Source: Hofstenia miamia (Eukaryota > Xenacoelomorpha > Acoela > Hofsteniidae). From it: a stretch of DNA of 64,000 nucleotides. Location of the stretch: the NCBI GenBank assembly GCA_900660155.1, contig CABFPE010000269.1, positions 420,216 through 484,215 of the forward strand. The letters are read 5' to 3'. Below the pieces are notes generated by a model. The model was not told the origin of the DNA, ran no database searches, and was given only the letters and a program-made list of their open reading frames with translations. Positions 36,880 to 50,934 of the stretch are shown one piece after another. The first letter of the stretch is position 1, and the number at the start of each line of letters is the position of its first letter. The position numbers were made by a program, and so were the translations under genes.

Positions 36880-37830
36880 TGCAATGTCTTTTGAATCGTC
36901 GCGAATTTTGTATTATACAGACTGGAACTTCACCAGCAAAGCAACCAGCTCTCCGCTGAAATGTGAGACAGTGAACAACAAATCCCAAGGTAATGGTTCA
37001 CATATGATTGTTTGCTTAGCCCTCGTAACCAGCAGCCCATTTCCCTCAAATGACTCAACAATTCCTTTGACTTTGGCAGATTTCAAGCACAATATATAGC
37101 GGCTGTTATCCAGCCAGTTCATCTTGTGACACTTGTCTGGGGTAGGTATCCCATTTCTGTGAACTTCTTTTTCTATTCTTGTTTTTGACAGTGGCTGTCT
37201 TGATTCGTGCAATGAAGTCATCTACAGCAGGATAAAATTTTTTAGAATTTTTCTCAGTTGCAATATGAATTGTATGCGCAATGGAAGTGACATGAAAGAG
37301 GTTGGGATACAGTTGCCTAAGCGCATTTCCTGCAATATATATCGAGCATATATCGAGCAACATCAGATAGCAGCGAAAGGAAGTCAATTCGATGTACATC
37401 AAACAGCTTAATAGTATCGTCCACAATTCTCAATACAGTTGTTGGCTCGATTTTACATAGCACCGTGCATTTTTCTCGGATTCATTAATCTCCACTACCA
37501 CTGGATGAAAATTCTTGAACCCTCCAGCTCTGTTCCAGGAACATTTAGCTACTTTATTACGGAATGTCGTTTCAGATAGCTGGGGATGCCCCATATCTTT
37601 GACAAAGATTCTTCAAGTGGTGTTTGTTAAGTTTTCTTAACGGGATGTCTCTTGAAAGAAAGGCAGTTGCGATTTGTTTTGTTTGTCATTGGCAGTGTAG
37701 GAATGACTGATTTTCTTTCATGGCTAACAAAATTGATGGCCTTGCTATGTTTAGCTGTCTTTAGGTGTTTGTCAACTGTAGATGTTCACATTGCATAATG
37801 AGGGGTAGATTGAAATTTCTTAGGCCACAT
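36880..37830 (-). pseudogene. hAT-family transposase relic
   Basis: Minus-strand pieces in shifting frames follow the order of a hAT-type protein related to CGGBP1-like transposases: a BED-like zinc-finger remnant (HLKTAKHSKAINF near 37780), SETTFRNKVAKC (37560; compare S.LRK), VDDTIKLFDVHRIDFLSLLS (37420-37370), LRQLYPNLFHVTSIAHTIH (37310-37265; compare LFP.M.H.TC.AH..H), FYPAVDDFIARIKTA (37235-37190) and WLDNSRYIL (37120). Several frameshifts and stops kill it. No ends were found. Confidence 0.55.
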
Positions 37831-39266
37831 GCCACATACTTCAGAACTCTACTCTTGCTGCTCCCCTTTTCCTTCTGCATTGACTATTGATTAACCAAGA
37901 TAAGATACAATGTGCTAATGTAGATAAACGTGGGTATGAATGGTAGCAACTTTTGGGTACCCATTTATTTATTTACCCGCAGACTTGCAAACTGATTAGT
38001 TATTGTATGAATGTGTAAATACATCTGAATTACAAAATCCGTCCTCTGAAGGAGACATACATTAATTCAAACTTAAATAGTTAAAACACAAGCATTTTCA
38101 ACTTAAAATGGAAGACATTTTGCATTTACCATTTAATGTTGCATTTATTTGGCAATAAAAACTCTTGATTGGGATGTAGCCCTATACAGGGGAAGTCATT
38201 TGTTTGTGTTCCAACCAAAAGCAAGTTTTGTACATTTGCAAAAAGTTGCAAAAAAATCCCTTTAACGATTTGTTTTGGGATTTTAAATACAGTCTCATTC
38301 CAAATTTTTCTAAAAGGGAAAGGTTTACCGTAGGAATAACTTGGGTTTCACATTACACTTCGAGCCTACATGCTTTAGTACAATTCAAGTTGAACTACAA
38401 GACTTGACTATTATTATACTATGAAGTGGACATTGCATTACCAAGTATAGAAAAATAGAATTCGCAGCACTTTTGTCAAAATATCATCGAATCAATTGGG
38501 GCAACGTAAAATTAAGCAAGATGTCGACTTGCATATTAGAATTGAGGCTCATTCATTATATTTTTGCAATATTTTTTTGGCATTTGCTTCAACATTTAAA
38601 ATTTCCAAATTCGATTAAAGTAGGTCTACAGTCAACAATGCACAATTCCTAGTAAAATATTTGTTTTTCAATAAAATTATTTGCATTTTGTTATTTGGAC
38701 TATGCCATTTAATTCAACCTTGTAATTTGTTAAATTGGCACAATAAATTTTCTAAATTTATTTAATTTATTCTAGAATTTCTCGGTGTTTTTTAAAATGA
38801 TTTAAATTTCGGAGATTGATTAATTTTTTTAATAATGAATAATGTTCCAATAAAATCGTTGCTCTCAAATTCAGGTTTTGGTATCGTTCTATGCGTTGTA
38901 TTTATTTAAATAATAAACTATATATTACTCCGGATGAGATAATATTTATATTTGTTTTTGAAGAGCTAAGAGTAGCAATTTCCTATATAATTCAAATCAT
39001 GTGTAAAATATTTATGAACTTAGTGAATAATTGTCTTGGTTGCTTCTATTTGTTATTTAGTATAAAATTATAGTGGGAAATTTGCATTAGTTTCATGCAC
39101 ACTCTTTGTATTTCAATGATAAAGTAGGCTCGAACTTTATACAAGCTTAACTTGAGTTCTGTAGAGCTGTAAATATCACATTCACAATATTTAAATTCTC
39201 GTAAATATCTGATAAATCGTTCACTATGCTAAGGCAAACTGTTCTGCAAAATCGAGCAAATCGCTT

Positions 39267-39292
39267 AATATATATATATATATATATATATT
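39267..39292. repeat. (TA)n microsatellite
   Basis: A short TA tract just before the hAT relic. Confidence 0.85.
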
Positions 39293-39359
39293 AGCTGTTG
39301 TTGGAAGTCATGCGACTATGAAAATTTCCCTGTTATTATTGCATGTTGTGTTATTCTCG

Positions 39360-40445
39360 CAAAAACTCAGCTGAAATCAGTCTTTCTTATGACAGCTTTT
39401 CTTTAAACTATCATGTTGCCACTCATAAATCTAAGGATATTGAAATTATGATCAAGCGAGTTTTTTTAACAAATACAACGTCGATTGTAAATCCATGACA
39501 TGCACTATAACTGACGCAGCTTCTACAATGCCAAAAGCAGTAATTGATAAGCTTGGGATTCGCTGGATGGGCTGTTTTGATCATCGTCTGAAATTGGTGT
39601 CAAAAGACGTACTGAAATTCCAAACATCAGTTGATAAAACAATTAAAGTTACACATATTGCAATGTTCTTCCATGCATTCTCAGCGGTTATCAAATATTA
39701 CAGCGTATTGTGTTTGAGTGTGCTGATTACACTGGATTCACATCAGCATTGAACCAATAGAAATAGTCACTCGTTAACAATGCCTGACCAGCTAACAACT
39801 ACCCAAAGATACTCGCTGAAGTGTTAGTCTTCCTACTAAAGCACATTTGCACATTTCTGACATTTCTAACCGGTTGTCTCCTGATGTGCTTAGGAATGCA
39901 TCACCATGAGTTTGATCATATGGATGATAGATTAAAAACTGCAATGTTATGGTAAACTTCTTAATCGAATTATTTGCATCTGTCACTTGACGACGACCTA
40001 CTCATCGCACCTTTAAAGACAACGAAGCTCAAGTCCAGACCGCCGAAAAATAGAAAAGACGGCTCTAGACAGAATCTCGAATGTGAAGTTGTCTATGATA
40101 GTATTGCGGAGCCAAGCTGAAATACTCGTTTAATGGATTTTCTCTATACACAAGCCACACTGAAAAGTGTCTTATTTTGGGCCTCTTGAAGTAGAATTCA
40201 GCACACAATTTACCAACGAAATTGAGATGTAAAAGAAAGCTTCAGTCTTGGATCTGAATATTCGTCCAAAATCACTTCCGAAATATATCAATTTCTTCCC
40301 TAATGCATTCAACATACTTTTTTCTCTTCGAGTTTCAAATTTCAGCTCGGAGCGCTTCAACTCAATAGGCTCATCGCTCAAGTCTTACTTACTGAAATAT
40401 GCAAGGCCTGATATTTTGCTTAGAAAACACAAAAAACTGCAATAA
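39360..40445 (+). pseudogene. hAT transposase relic
   Basis: The piece at 39495-39752 reads TITDAASTMPKAV and GCFDHRLKLVSKDVL, matching the hAT core (TDNA.NM..A and C.AH.LNL). Near 40350-40440 SSERFNSIGSSLKS and ARPDILLRKHKK resemble the C-terminal SERVFS.AG region. Between them the frame is broken. It is in the opposite orientation to the 36880-37830 relic and seems to be a separate copy from a different hAT branch. Confidence 0.5.
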
Positions 40446-40528
40446 ACCTGCCTAATAGTTTTTTCCCTTATTTTGCATAATATGTTGTATTTTTTTTGTA
40501 CATTTATATATTCAATTCACAGAAACCT

Positions 40529-40580
40529 AATATATATATATATATATAAATTTATATATATATATATATATTAATATATC
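40529..40580. repeat. (TA)n microsatellite, interrupted
   Basis: Two TA tracts joined by AAATT. Confidence 0.85.
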
Positions 40581-40785
40581 AAGACAAGCATTAGAATACA
40601 TGGTGGCAATCTGTCTATCAAATGCGAATATAACTTAAAGGATATCCGCCTCTAGCACCTGTTCTTCCGCTCTGCATTTTACACAAAATTAAAGAATTTT
40701 ATTTTTATCCATGCAAGGCGGGATTGAAAGATTAGGTTTTCCCGAATAGCATTATTGTCCTAATTATTTAAATTTCAATTTACAG

Positions 40786-40840
40786 ATGATTATTCTGCAA
40801 AAAACATACTGCACATTATCAGCCGCAATTTTCGCATGCA
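40786..40840 (+). CDS. Candidate internal exon, unrecognised
   Basis: It follows a good acceptor (TTTCAATTTACAG) and ends GCATGCA|GTAAAT. Read in phase 0 it gives MIILQKTYCTLSAAIFAC plus one base, leaving phase 1, which is what the candidate exon at 41992 needs. It is short, so on its own it is weak evidence. Confidence 0.27.
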
Positions 40841-41991
40841 GTAAATTCTAATAAAATGTACACTAAATCGTTTTTTTAGAAATTTGAGTATTTAGAATGT
40901 TCTTGTTAACTACAGCAAATTCGCGGCTTCTTTTCAAAATGAATAAGTAGTAAAATGTATAAGTAATCGTACAACTCGTAGAAATTTGAGAAAGTTGCTG
41001 AAAAGGAGTTTTTTTCAAAGGTTCTGAATTTCTTGATGTCATGCTGTAGTCATTCACGCCAAAAATCTCCTATATTTGGTTGATCAATATATAAGGCCCA
41101 TCCAGTCGTCAAGTTTATCCGGTAATAATTGACTACATGGCATTTCATTTAGATTGCTTTTGATTTTTTTGTGGTTTTTATAAATATTCGTCGATATGTG
41201 TGTAAGAGATGGCCTGAAACGAGCAATCTGAATCCAATCTAGCCGCATATTAATGGATGACATCATATATATATCGTAACGCCCTCATTTCAATTTTCGT
41301 TTGCAAGCATACAATTATCCTATTGAATGACAGCAGTTTAAGCACCAAATAGATAAGTTTGAGTTGAAATATTTATAGTTGGTGTTTTGTATGTAAGTCG
41401 GGGTGATTTTGGTTGAAACTATTTGCAACTGATTATCAAATATCAGTAATCTTCTTTTTGCCAACAAAAAGTTGAAAATTCGCAAATGTGATGGTTCTAG
41501 AACTTACATTTTCAATATCAGTTCTGTAAAATTGATCAATGCACTAAATGCATTTTGACTGACTTCTTTAAGCATAGATATTTATTTATACACTGTTGCC
41601 CATTCGTCTTGAAGTAATCCTTTTATGTTCTCTTTAGTAATTTATCCATACTGCATTAATTCAGGATGCCGCTATTAGCTCTTTTGTCTATTTAAATATT
41701 TTTTAATTGAATTTCCAACAGTCATTAAACAATTATCGTTATTGAAGGTTTTATTTACTTTTTAGATGTGAAATATGTAAATATACTTGTTGCTTTCTAC
41801 GAACCGTTTATCGTGGCATGTCAGTTTTAGGCCCTGCCTCTCATTTCTTTTTTAAAAATAGGCCTAAGAATTCTTCAAAAAAGTGTTGGAACTAATTAGT
41901 GGTTGGGGTTAGGTTGTGAATGTGTTCTTTTACCAGAAACTTCAAAAACACAATTAAAATTTAGTTCAACTTTTGATTTTTACTTTTTCAG

Positions 41992-42054
41992 AATCAATAA
42001 TACAAAGCTTGATAAATGAAAAGCGTTTGCCTCTTATTTTTAATTGCATGAAAG
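41992..42054 (+). CDS. Candidate internal exon, unrecognised
   Basis: This 63-bp segment lies between a strong acceptor (TTTTTACTTTTTCAG) and AAAG|GTAAAA. Only one frame is open and gives SIIQSLINEKRLPLIFNCMK, entering and leaving in phase 1. The peptide is not low in complexity. It joins in phase to 40786-40840 upstream and to 53441-53493 downstream. Confidence 0.38.
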
Positions 42055-42972
42055 GTAAAATAATTCGTCCACTTTACAAAGTTCTTATTTTTCAATTTGC
42101 AATGTATTAGAATTATTCGCAAACAATGACATTCAAAACAGATTTTGTCTACTATTACAATAATTACGACGTTTATTCTTTTATTGCATTGTTCGGTAAA
42201 TTCATTGGTCTTTTCTTTAAAATAAATTCATCTTCAAATCTCTTAGAATTATTTGTGGCGGTAATCCTTTGATTAATTAATTATTTGATTTTTTTACGCT
42301 CTATCATACTCTTTGTATATTTGCCGAATTGGAATTAATTATTTTGTGTGTAGGTGTCAATTTGACAGCGGCTCTTTATTTCACTGAGTTTCATCAAAAG
42401 TTGTTGTATTTTATCAGTTTTATCTTAATCAAGTAGTGAAATGTTAATGCGATTGAGATTTCGAATTTTTTTTCCACACACTAGCCACGTTTTGAAGTCA
42501 TTAAGAAATCTTATTGCAGCTAGTAATTAGAAATATTAAAAAGAGTATAAGTCATTTTCTAATTGCAATTGCAAAATTACAATTTAATTATACTCATTTG
42601 GTTTTCATTTTTTACTTTTGAAACTTTCAATTTTTTTTGCACATGTGCAAAGATTCGATAGGCTAATTTACCACAGCTTGCAACAGGTGCCTTCGAATTA
42701 AAATTATTTACTACATTCCCTGAAGGTGAAAAGCGTTTGTATTTGTTTTATTCAATTTAGTATTACTATCATTGACATGTACATACACTAAATATCTAGC
42801 ACCATTATTCGAATTTTCCCGTATATTTAGAGGCAGTCATCAATTGGTATGAAGAAAAAAGTTCTTTAGCAAGCCTGTATTTTTTGTCTAGATATTAGAA
42901 ATAATAACAAAAAATTTTGAATACATTTCAGTGAAAAATTTTTTCTGTGTGTTACATTTAAAATTGGAACTA

Positions 42973-42974
42973 AA

Positions 42975-43008
<34 letters not shown>
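42973..43008. repeat. (TA)n microsatellite
   Basis: A TA tract in AT-rich DNA without other features. Confidence 0.85.
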
Positions 43009-43012
<4 letters not shown>

Positions 43013-44692
43013 ATTAATTTAATTTTATCCACAATTTTCATTTTGTTCAATACAAATTTTGGGGTAAGCACGTGATGAGACAGAAAATAAGTTGATTTTA
43101 ATTTTTTGGGGTGAAGAAAGCAAGTATTTATTTAAAACATCCATTTTTGTATTATTGAAAAAATGCAATTATAATGTAATGTTTGCTCGGGTTTTCATAA
43201 AAGTGCATCGTGAACACTTAAACGTATTCTTTTAAAAATGAAGTTTTGAATCTCTTTGATTTACTGGCATACTTTTGAAATCTGTTTTGCTTAATAGAAT
43301 CAAATAATTATGAAATTTCGGAAAATGGGATTTAGATATTCCCATAACTATGCTTAGAATTTATGTTGTGAAAAAATATGTTTTTTGTATTCATGCTCAG
43401 TTTTAACAGGGTGTCGTCGTTTAGTGGAATTGAAAGTTGCTGCCTTGATCTGCATTAAGTGACTGGATCTACCTCAAAATTTTGTCTATGTTGCATTAAA
43501 TATATTTTCGTGTGTACTTCTACTAGTGTTTGGAATCGCTTTTAGTATTTATATGTATATGTTAGTATTAACTTGATACTGATTTGGGCTGGGTAGTTGC
43601 CATGGTTAGCATGTTTTAAAACAACTGTTTTTTGTGAAAAGTTTTTTAAATGTTTTTTTTTCAAATGTACATAGAACTTTATTAAAAGTTTGGAAAATAA
43701 TTTTTGGATTTTGTCCGTTCGTACTTTCATAAACGATTTTCAACTGTTAAATAGCAAATCTAAGAGTAAGAAAACATTGTCTTAAACGTTTAAGACGTTT
43801 TTTTGTAAAAAAATACACTTTTTGCCATCCCTGGTCCTTGCACGAAGAACTACGTGCACCAAAAACCGTTAATGGTGATTGATATTAGACATCTATGTTC
43901 TAGTGGAAATACACGAAGATACTTCGTGTATCTCAAAAAGTTGTTTTGCGTCACGCTTTTATTCTCATTTGCTTATTACCTGCAAATTGTAATTTCTGCC
44001 TATAATAATAGTTTGAACTTATCAACTAGGATGTTTTTCTCTTTGTCGTTTCTATTTTGGATTAATTCATTGACTTTGCGTTCATGCTACATAAGCAGAA
44101 TCATTATAATTACTTTATATATAAAGCACATTTTAAGAATATAGACGCCTTGTGGATGTTTATTAAAAGAAGCCTTTGCGGACTATTGATTTTCCTTCAA
44201 TTTTATCTTTTTAATATTTTCATCAAAACATTGTTTGTACATTATTGCATCCGGACATATAAGTAAATCTATCCTCTAATTAGAAGGTTGCATTTCGCTT
44301 GACATGGTCCTTATTTTAAAATTAAACTACACAGTCTACGGAAATGAATTCATTACCGAAGGCAAATCTTACTTCTCAGTCGCTGAATATGTAATAATTT
44401 TTCCTATATATTTCCAATGTCGTCCCGAATATTGGTTCTTTCGTAAATCTTATTTCAAACTCGGGTGTCTATGGCATAAATAATGGAGATTCAAGAGTTA
44501 TTTAAATTTACCTAAAACTGCCTAGGAATAAGAGTTATTCAAAATCTGAACGTAAAGGAGTGTTTACATGTTCATTTTCATTCTTTGATCTGTAGGTGTC
44601 CCAATTAAACTTGCGGTTGCGCACGGTATTCCTCAATATGTTTGGGTTGTCTATCTACATAAAGACACAGTTAGGTTATTTGTTTCTCGGTG

Positions 44693-46410
44693 CAGGGGCG
44701 GATCCAGTAAAAATTAATGGGGAGGCATGATCTGATAATTTATCAGTTCACCACATATTTTCTTACAAATGCATACTAATTACATATTCTAAAAATAAAT
44801 GTGTTTTATTATGTATTTAAATGAGCACATAGATCCAAATATTTAAATCTCATTATTTTTCAAAATTTGGTTGTTTGATTTGTTAAGAGGTTGCAATCAT
44901 TGCATTTCTATTAAAATTTTAGTCGGAAGCTATTTATGAGCTAAAGTAAAATGTTATTACCATTTGGATTCCACTATAAAACAGAACTTTAAAATTCATT
45001 ACATAGATTTTTATTTTTTAGTGTAAAATACTATTTATAACGTGTATAACATGTTTTTGAAATGGATATAGCAGCACGATAGACTTTTAACCCATGAAAA
45101 TAATATTAATTAAAAAGCATTGAATATAGTTTTCAAAAACCACCCTGAACAATTTGAATTTAAATTATGTGGGAAGAAATTCATTATATATGGATTGCGT
45201 GAAAGAAAAAAAATGGGGTTGTTTCATGGTAATTGGGGAAACTTTGAATGTATGCATTTGAATATCATAACAAGATTAATTTCTAACAATACATTCTACT
45301 TTTGTAGGAGTAACATGAAAAATATGGTAAATATTCATAAAAATAATGAATTTCAAAAAAAGTTGTTTGCATATAACAAATAGACTGTGAAGCTTTTCAA
45401 AACAAATGTTTGAAATTAAACGTATACAAAATTAAACATGGAAACTTATGCAGTAGGTAGACGCCAAATACATTTTTGTGGTGATCTTGTGTGTTCATAA
45501 TTTGTGGATGTAATGGGAGATGCAATATAGGCGAACTTAGGCCCCAAGACAATTTGACAATTGGTTATCTACTTTGTTTGCATGTGAAAGAAGCTGAAGA
45601 AACATTTAGCAGCAAGTAGCTTGAAATTCCGGTGTTTTTGTAAATTTGTAATGTCTGACACCTTTATTCTTGCTTCCATCAGATAAAACAATGTCGTTTT
45701 ATGTATCACTGAATATTGCTCTTCGTAGGAAAGTTTTAAAGAAATTTTCACAATCAACATAATTTATGTATGTGATTTGTAACATTATTAACTAGAAATA
45801 TAGTCAGTGTAGTATTTGTAGTTGTTCACCATATTTTTAGTTATATCAATCAGCACATTTTTGTTATGAATTCCATCATATAAAATTCTTCTTAGGGTGC
45901 AAGGTTGATTTAGTTTTCACCTGACGTTCTTGTCCATTAATATTTTGATTGAGAAGAAGGGTTTGTCTAATTATTTAATTTTATAATATATATTTTGGAT
46001 ATTTTGCTGTGTAATTCTTTCAGTAGTGCTCGTTCCATGTGTGCTCTCACAGCAATGATTTAAACGCGTTTACCAACATGCTTAAGTAGAAGATTATGCA
46101 TATACCATTGGAAAATTTGGGCAATGGACACATCAATGTTATGCTACTAGGACGGCAATGATTTGATCATATCGATTAAATGAGTTTGCATAAAGCAGAT
46201 ATTTGCACTTACTAACTTTATAAAATATGGATAATTGAATTTTGATATCATTTACTCTTTGGAGGAAGGAATTCGAGTCTTAAAAATAGAAATCTTTGAT
46301 GAAACAGTGCATTTAAGTTCTGAGAAAATTAAAATTAGGAGGAAAATTTTGTTTGTTTTTTTGCTGATGAGGAGTAAGGCATACCCCCAACCCCCTTGGA
46401 TCCCCCACTG
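44693..46410. mobile_element. Old hAT-like element
   Basis: The left end reads CAGGGGCGGATCCAG and the right end, inverted, CAGTGGGGGATCCAAG. Outside lie TCTCGGTG (44685-44692) and GCTCGGTG (46411-46418), a target duplication with one difference. The 1718-bp interior is AT-rich and has no recognisable transposase, so it is non-autonomous or decayed. Confidence 0.55.
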
Positions 46411-46429
46411 GCTCGGTGAGGCTTTCGAC

Positions 46430-46720
46430 CTTTTGTTACGTGAACAATAGAAATACTGCGAATTTACTACTTATTAATAAATTTGAATTTTCAATGAAAA
46501 ATCATGACTCTTCAAGTACTTCAGCCACAACAATAAACTTTAGTAACGATTTTCTACGTTGCGCTCGAGCATGTTCATCAATAGATGTATCTGTCTTAGG
46601 ATTTCTAAATTTCATAAAATACTTGGAGAAAGTTGCTTGAAAGTATCCATTATAAAGGACATAGGAAGTTTAAGGTTAAAGCTGTGCTGCATTTTACCTA
46701 ATAATATAACACGTTAGAGG
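46430..46720. repeat. Dispersed repeat, copy 2
   Basis: It is related to 24290-24500 through blocks such as GAGCATGTTCATCAATAG and GGAAGTTTAAGG. It lies just outside the hAT-like element. Confidence 0.35.
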
Positions 46721-47050
46721 ATACAAATGCTTTTAACTTTTCTAAAAGAATTTTCTTATATTTTTATCAGTGTTTGCAATTAATTAATGACTAAATATTT
46801 TCTGAACTTAATAAATATACAATTAAAGATCAATGACCTCATTTAGCCATTTATTCCAAATCTCTTACGCAAAATGTATTTGTTTAACCATAGTATTTTT
46901 TGCTAGTCATTAAATTTAATTCTTGTCTCCCTTTAGTTGTTTCAGTTGTTTTATTTGTAAATTTGTGTACATTCACAATGAGAGATTTATTGCATTTCAA
47001 GGTAAAATAGTGTGATTTGAGTTATTATGAATGAATTATTTACACGACAT

Positions 47051-47068
47051 AATATATATATATATATC
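47051..47068. repeat. Short (TA)n tract
   Basis: A pure TA dinucleotide run. Confidence 0.8.
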
Positions 47069-47728
47069 ATTGGAGTAGTTGATTAAATATTTATAGTTAA
47101 TTTCATTATTAATTTTGGTTTATGTTTCTCCCCAGTTATTTATGTGTATATGTATGTATAATACAAATAATTAATATTTAAATATAATATCATTAGAAGA
47201 GAAATTCTTTGAGCTCAGGGATTCAATTAATGAAATTAAAATGCATTAATGCTAATGAAAAATCTCTTAGTTTCGAGATGTTTTTTTCATTAATTCTTAT
47301 TATTTATTTCTAACGAAATCTCTAAAATTTTAATTCAACAAAAATTTCATTTTGAGTAGCATGCCTCTGTTGTTTAACTATGAAAACCATAAGTATTGTG
47401 TTATTTAGCAACTATATTTTACTTAGAACAAAACTTCAGGGATTTGTGTTTACATGGAATATTTTTAAATTACGATAATACAGTTAGTAATCGGTTTCTT
47501 AGGAAGGTAGAATAAGTGAAAATAATAATTTTATTGTCAAGAACTTATTGGAAAATTGCGACTGAATAATGCATTCGCTAACACAAAATCGCTTTTCGGA
47601 TAAACTTATTGTAACTTTCTTATACCTAAATACATTTTTCATTGTCTTTACAAATTACCATTTTCATGTTGTTAGTAAATTCACGCCATTTTCTTAAAAT
47701 GTCCCAAAACAATTTGTAGTTAGTTATG

Positions 47729-47872
47729 AGACTAGAGTTAGACTATGTGACTGGTCACATGTGATCCGTCACATTCTGGTAGAATCGCACGTCTAACCAA
47801 CCCATGTAATTAGCGATGTGACGTGATTTTGTGACTGCTTTTGCTACCAATCACATTGTCTACTCGTAGCCT
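47729..47872. mobile_element. Possible small MITE
   Basis: The left edge GACTAGAGTTAGACTATGTGA and the inverted right edge GGCTACGAGTAGACAATGTGA agree at most positions, with GTGAC-rich internal sequence. No clear target duplication was found. Confidence 0.3.
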
Positions 47873-50329
47873 AAGCCATTTCAATTTTTTAACAGATTTG
47901 CAAACACCCTGGTCCTCCTAATAGGGCTAATATTCATCGAATATACATTTATTATTTGTTATTTCTGCATTTCAATATATGGGCTTATAAAAATAAAGAT
48001 AAGTTTAGGGTGAAAATCTTGTAAGTTGATTTTTCAGTTTCTGTATACTTTATAGGTATAGAACTAATAAGCAAATTGAATGAAGCGTGCTGTTAGACGT
48101 TTGAAGTACAAATATTTCATTAGAAAATGAAATATTTAGAAAAAGTGCAAATCAAGTAAATGTCCTTTAAAGTTCACAGCCTAATCTATTCAATCTTGGC
48201 TAACAGAAGAACAGAATATAACGAATTTCCTGATCTCATCTTGGAAGTATTTAGGCCGTTGGGGAAACAAACCTGTAGGAATAATCACTCTTTATATGCC
48301 GTAGGAGATTAAATTGTGATTCCGACGTAATATAGAATGTTAGATAGTAGCTACATTTTTCACACTCTAACTCCGGTTTGCTTTTAGCTCAAGGAATACA
48401 TTTTTACTCTAAGATAATTTTAGCTTTCAAAGGTCCACATTTGGAGCTGTGCCCATAAAAAATTGCTCTTAAAATATCTTCCAATTGCAACTGCAATTCG
48501 GATTGCCTATTATACCATGTGTAATTACAATTTATTTTATTAACAGTATCCACAATCAACATTCTCAAAAAGCAGCGAGCATGCATATTTCGTTTTAACG
48601 CCAAATATCGAGTGAAAATATAAATGAAACATTTACCAGAACACTTATATTGTGAGTTGATTGCAAAATATAAAATTTTCATTATTGTAATTAACGATAG
48701 ATGGTTTGCTATTAGTAACTGAATTTATCAATACTTATAGGCCTACTATTCTCAAAATATGAACACATTTAATTATTCGTTTCAATAGGAAAATACGTCT
48801 ATTAAAATGAATTTCGAGTGCTAGATAACTTACTGGAAAAATAACGTTTACAGATATTTTATATAAGTAACGTAATACAAAATAAATAAAAATTTAAATT
48901 TGGTAGAATCTAACCTTGCTGACATACTTAATAATGCAGTTTCTTAAGTAGTTGTAGTAAAAATCTCGAAAATTCAGCATAGCCACTAAATTTCTTTTTT
49001 AAAATATTTCTACCAATAAGAGCGAAGCTGATTTTACTATCCAATTTTGTTCAGGTATTGTTACTGAGTGATTTTCTAAGTTAGTATTCGTTGAAATAAT
49101 ATAACTTTTAGAGTAATTTATATCCAAACTAACTGCTAATTAAGACAATGCTTGTCAATCTGAAATTGCATTAATTTTTAATTATATGTGTGATGATGAA
49201 ACTATATTGACAATTGCATTTCCTATATTGCAACCATATTCACTGTGGGATTTTAAGTCTAGTGTATGGATTCCAGTTAGTCATTATGTAACATCAGGAT
49301 AATATCAAAATAAAAGTAGGATTAATATGAAAGTAATGGGACTAAGTGAAACCATAACCATGTATTTACCCGGTAAACTTTCATAAAATCACATTTGCCA
49401 ATCGCGAAGTGGTAGCATTCGCAGGCGTGGTAGCAATCGTTGGCGTAACGAGCTTTAACTTTCCCAAGGTGCGCCTGGTCGAGGCTTTGGCGGGCTATCT
49501 ACAGAAAACCAAATAATTTAAGTTAGTTGTTCCTCCCATGACCTTTAACCCGTGCATTACCGAGCAGTGGTGTAGTGGATGGGTGTTACTATTTATTTGT
49601 GGCTCAGGTCCTTTTGATGTAAGATCAAAAGATACAGAAATTCAATTACTAAACTCAGTAAATACAATAAGTTTTCATATTTTAGTGCACGCCTGTATCT
49701 AATATTATCCCCCAAAGAGGTCAAAATGCATTCAGAAAGTAGGTGAGGATTTTCAACTTTTCCTAACTTTAAGCAGACTGATGTAGATTTAAAATGAAAA
49801 ACCGTTTGCCCACATTTTCAAACAATTTCTCCAAGTCTATTAGGGAAATCGTAAATCGAAATATGGAACACAATTATTAGTTAACAGGCTTGAAAAGATG
49901 AAATGTTTTTAAAATTTTCTTTGAAGATGTTGATTTTTGTGAAAAAATTGTAACTTCTCCCAATACTTAATGTGCAGGTTTGAGAAAATATAAAGCAAAT
50001 GCGAGCAAACATTACTTTAAATATTTCTACTTATGTAGATGTGGAGAAGACACTACATCTTGTAGGATTTTAGATTTTGGATACCTTTTTTAATTAGCTC
50101 TTTTTGATATTATTGTGGCCATTTTGAAAAAAAAATATATTGGAGCAATAGTCAACACAAATCAACCCAAATTGAGTGAATGCTATATACACGTAGTTTA
50201 TGAGCAGTGTGTTGAAAAATAAAATTTACATTTTGAAATGTTGCATTGATATTATATGCTCTTCCAAAATTCTATTTAAGTTGTGTCATTTCAGTGAGTT
50301 AATTTCATAAGTTTATAACATAATCGAAA

Positions 50330-50600
50330 CATTAACTCTATTTCCACTAGGAATTTTTCAAAATCAGTGATGACTTCAACAAAAAATTTTTAAACGCTTA
50401 TAACTCACGAACTAATGATTTAAAATCGCGACAAACTCTGACTTTGCACATGACGCCTGGACGGCACTCACACAAATTGTCTTCAGAAAACAAAATATTT
50501 CAGATTATTTGTTGTTCCCATCTGCATTAGACCGCCTCATCTGGACACTGCGTATGGAGAGAATTTAAGTGATTTACAAAAATTGGATTTCTAATTTAAA
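50330..50600. repeat. Dispersed repeat, copy 3
   Basis: It shares GCTTATAACTCAC and TTGTTGTTCCC with 24160-24200, and the order of the blocks is the same. Confidence 0.35.
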
Positions 50601-50934
50601 AATTTTTTTATATACTTCAGTCACAAGAATCATCCTTCGCACAAACTTCATCATTACCTGAGTGCGCACAAGGTCTACCTTATCAATCTGCCCTGCAAAT
50701 GAAAGCCTCTAATATAAATATTTTGTAAATCTTTCAAATTTTAGTTTGAAATAGGCGTTTAAACATTTGCGAAAATTAAGAAAATTTTTAATAGAAACCA
50801 TTAATGCATCACTAACAGTTAATTTGCTTTTATAAAAGCGTCTATGTCCATATGTGGACTACTAGCAGGCAGTGAATGTGTTAAACCGCTATAATATCTT
50901 AACATTAGATACGAGAAGAATTTAGGGATGTTGC

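Noticed and set aside
43777-43800. CTTAAACGTTTAAGACGTTT palindrome
   Set aside because: Short, isolated and expected by chance in AT-rich DNA.
43854-44266. Hydrophobic open frames suggesting a membrane protein
   Set aside because: AT-rich DNA encodes hydrophobic residues by default; there are no splice context or family features.
48404-48682. 92-codon minus-strand frame
   Set aside because: No domain, no supporting exon neighbours and AT-driven composition.
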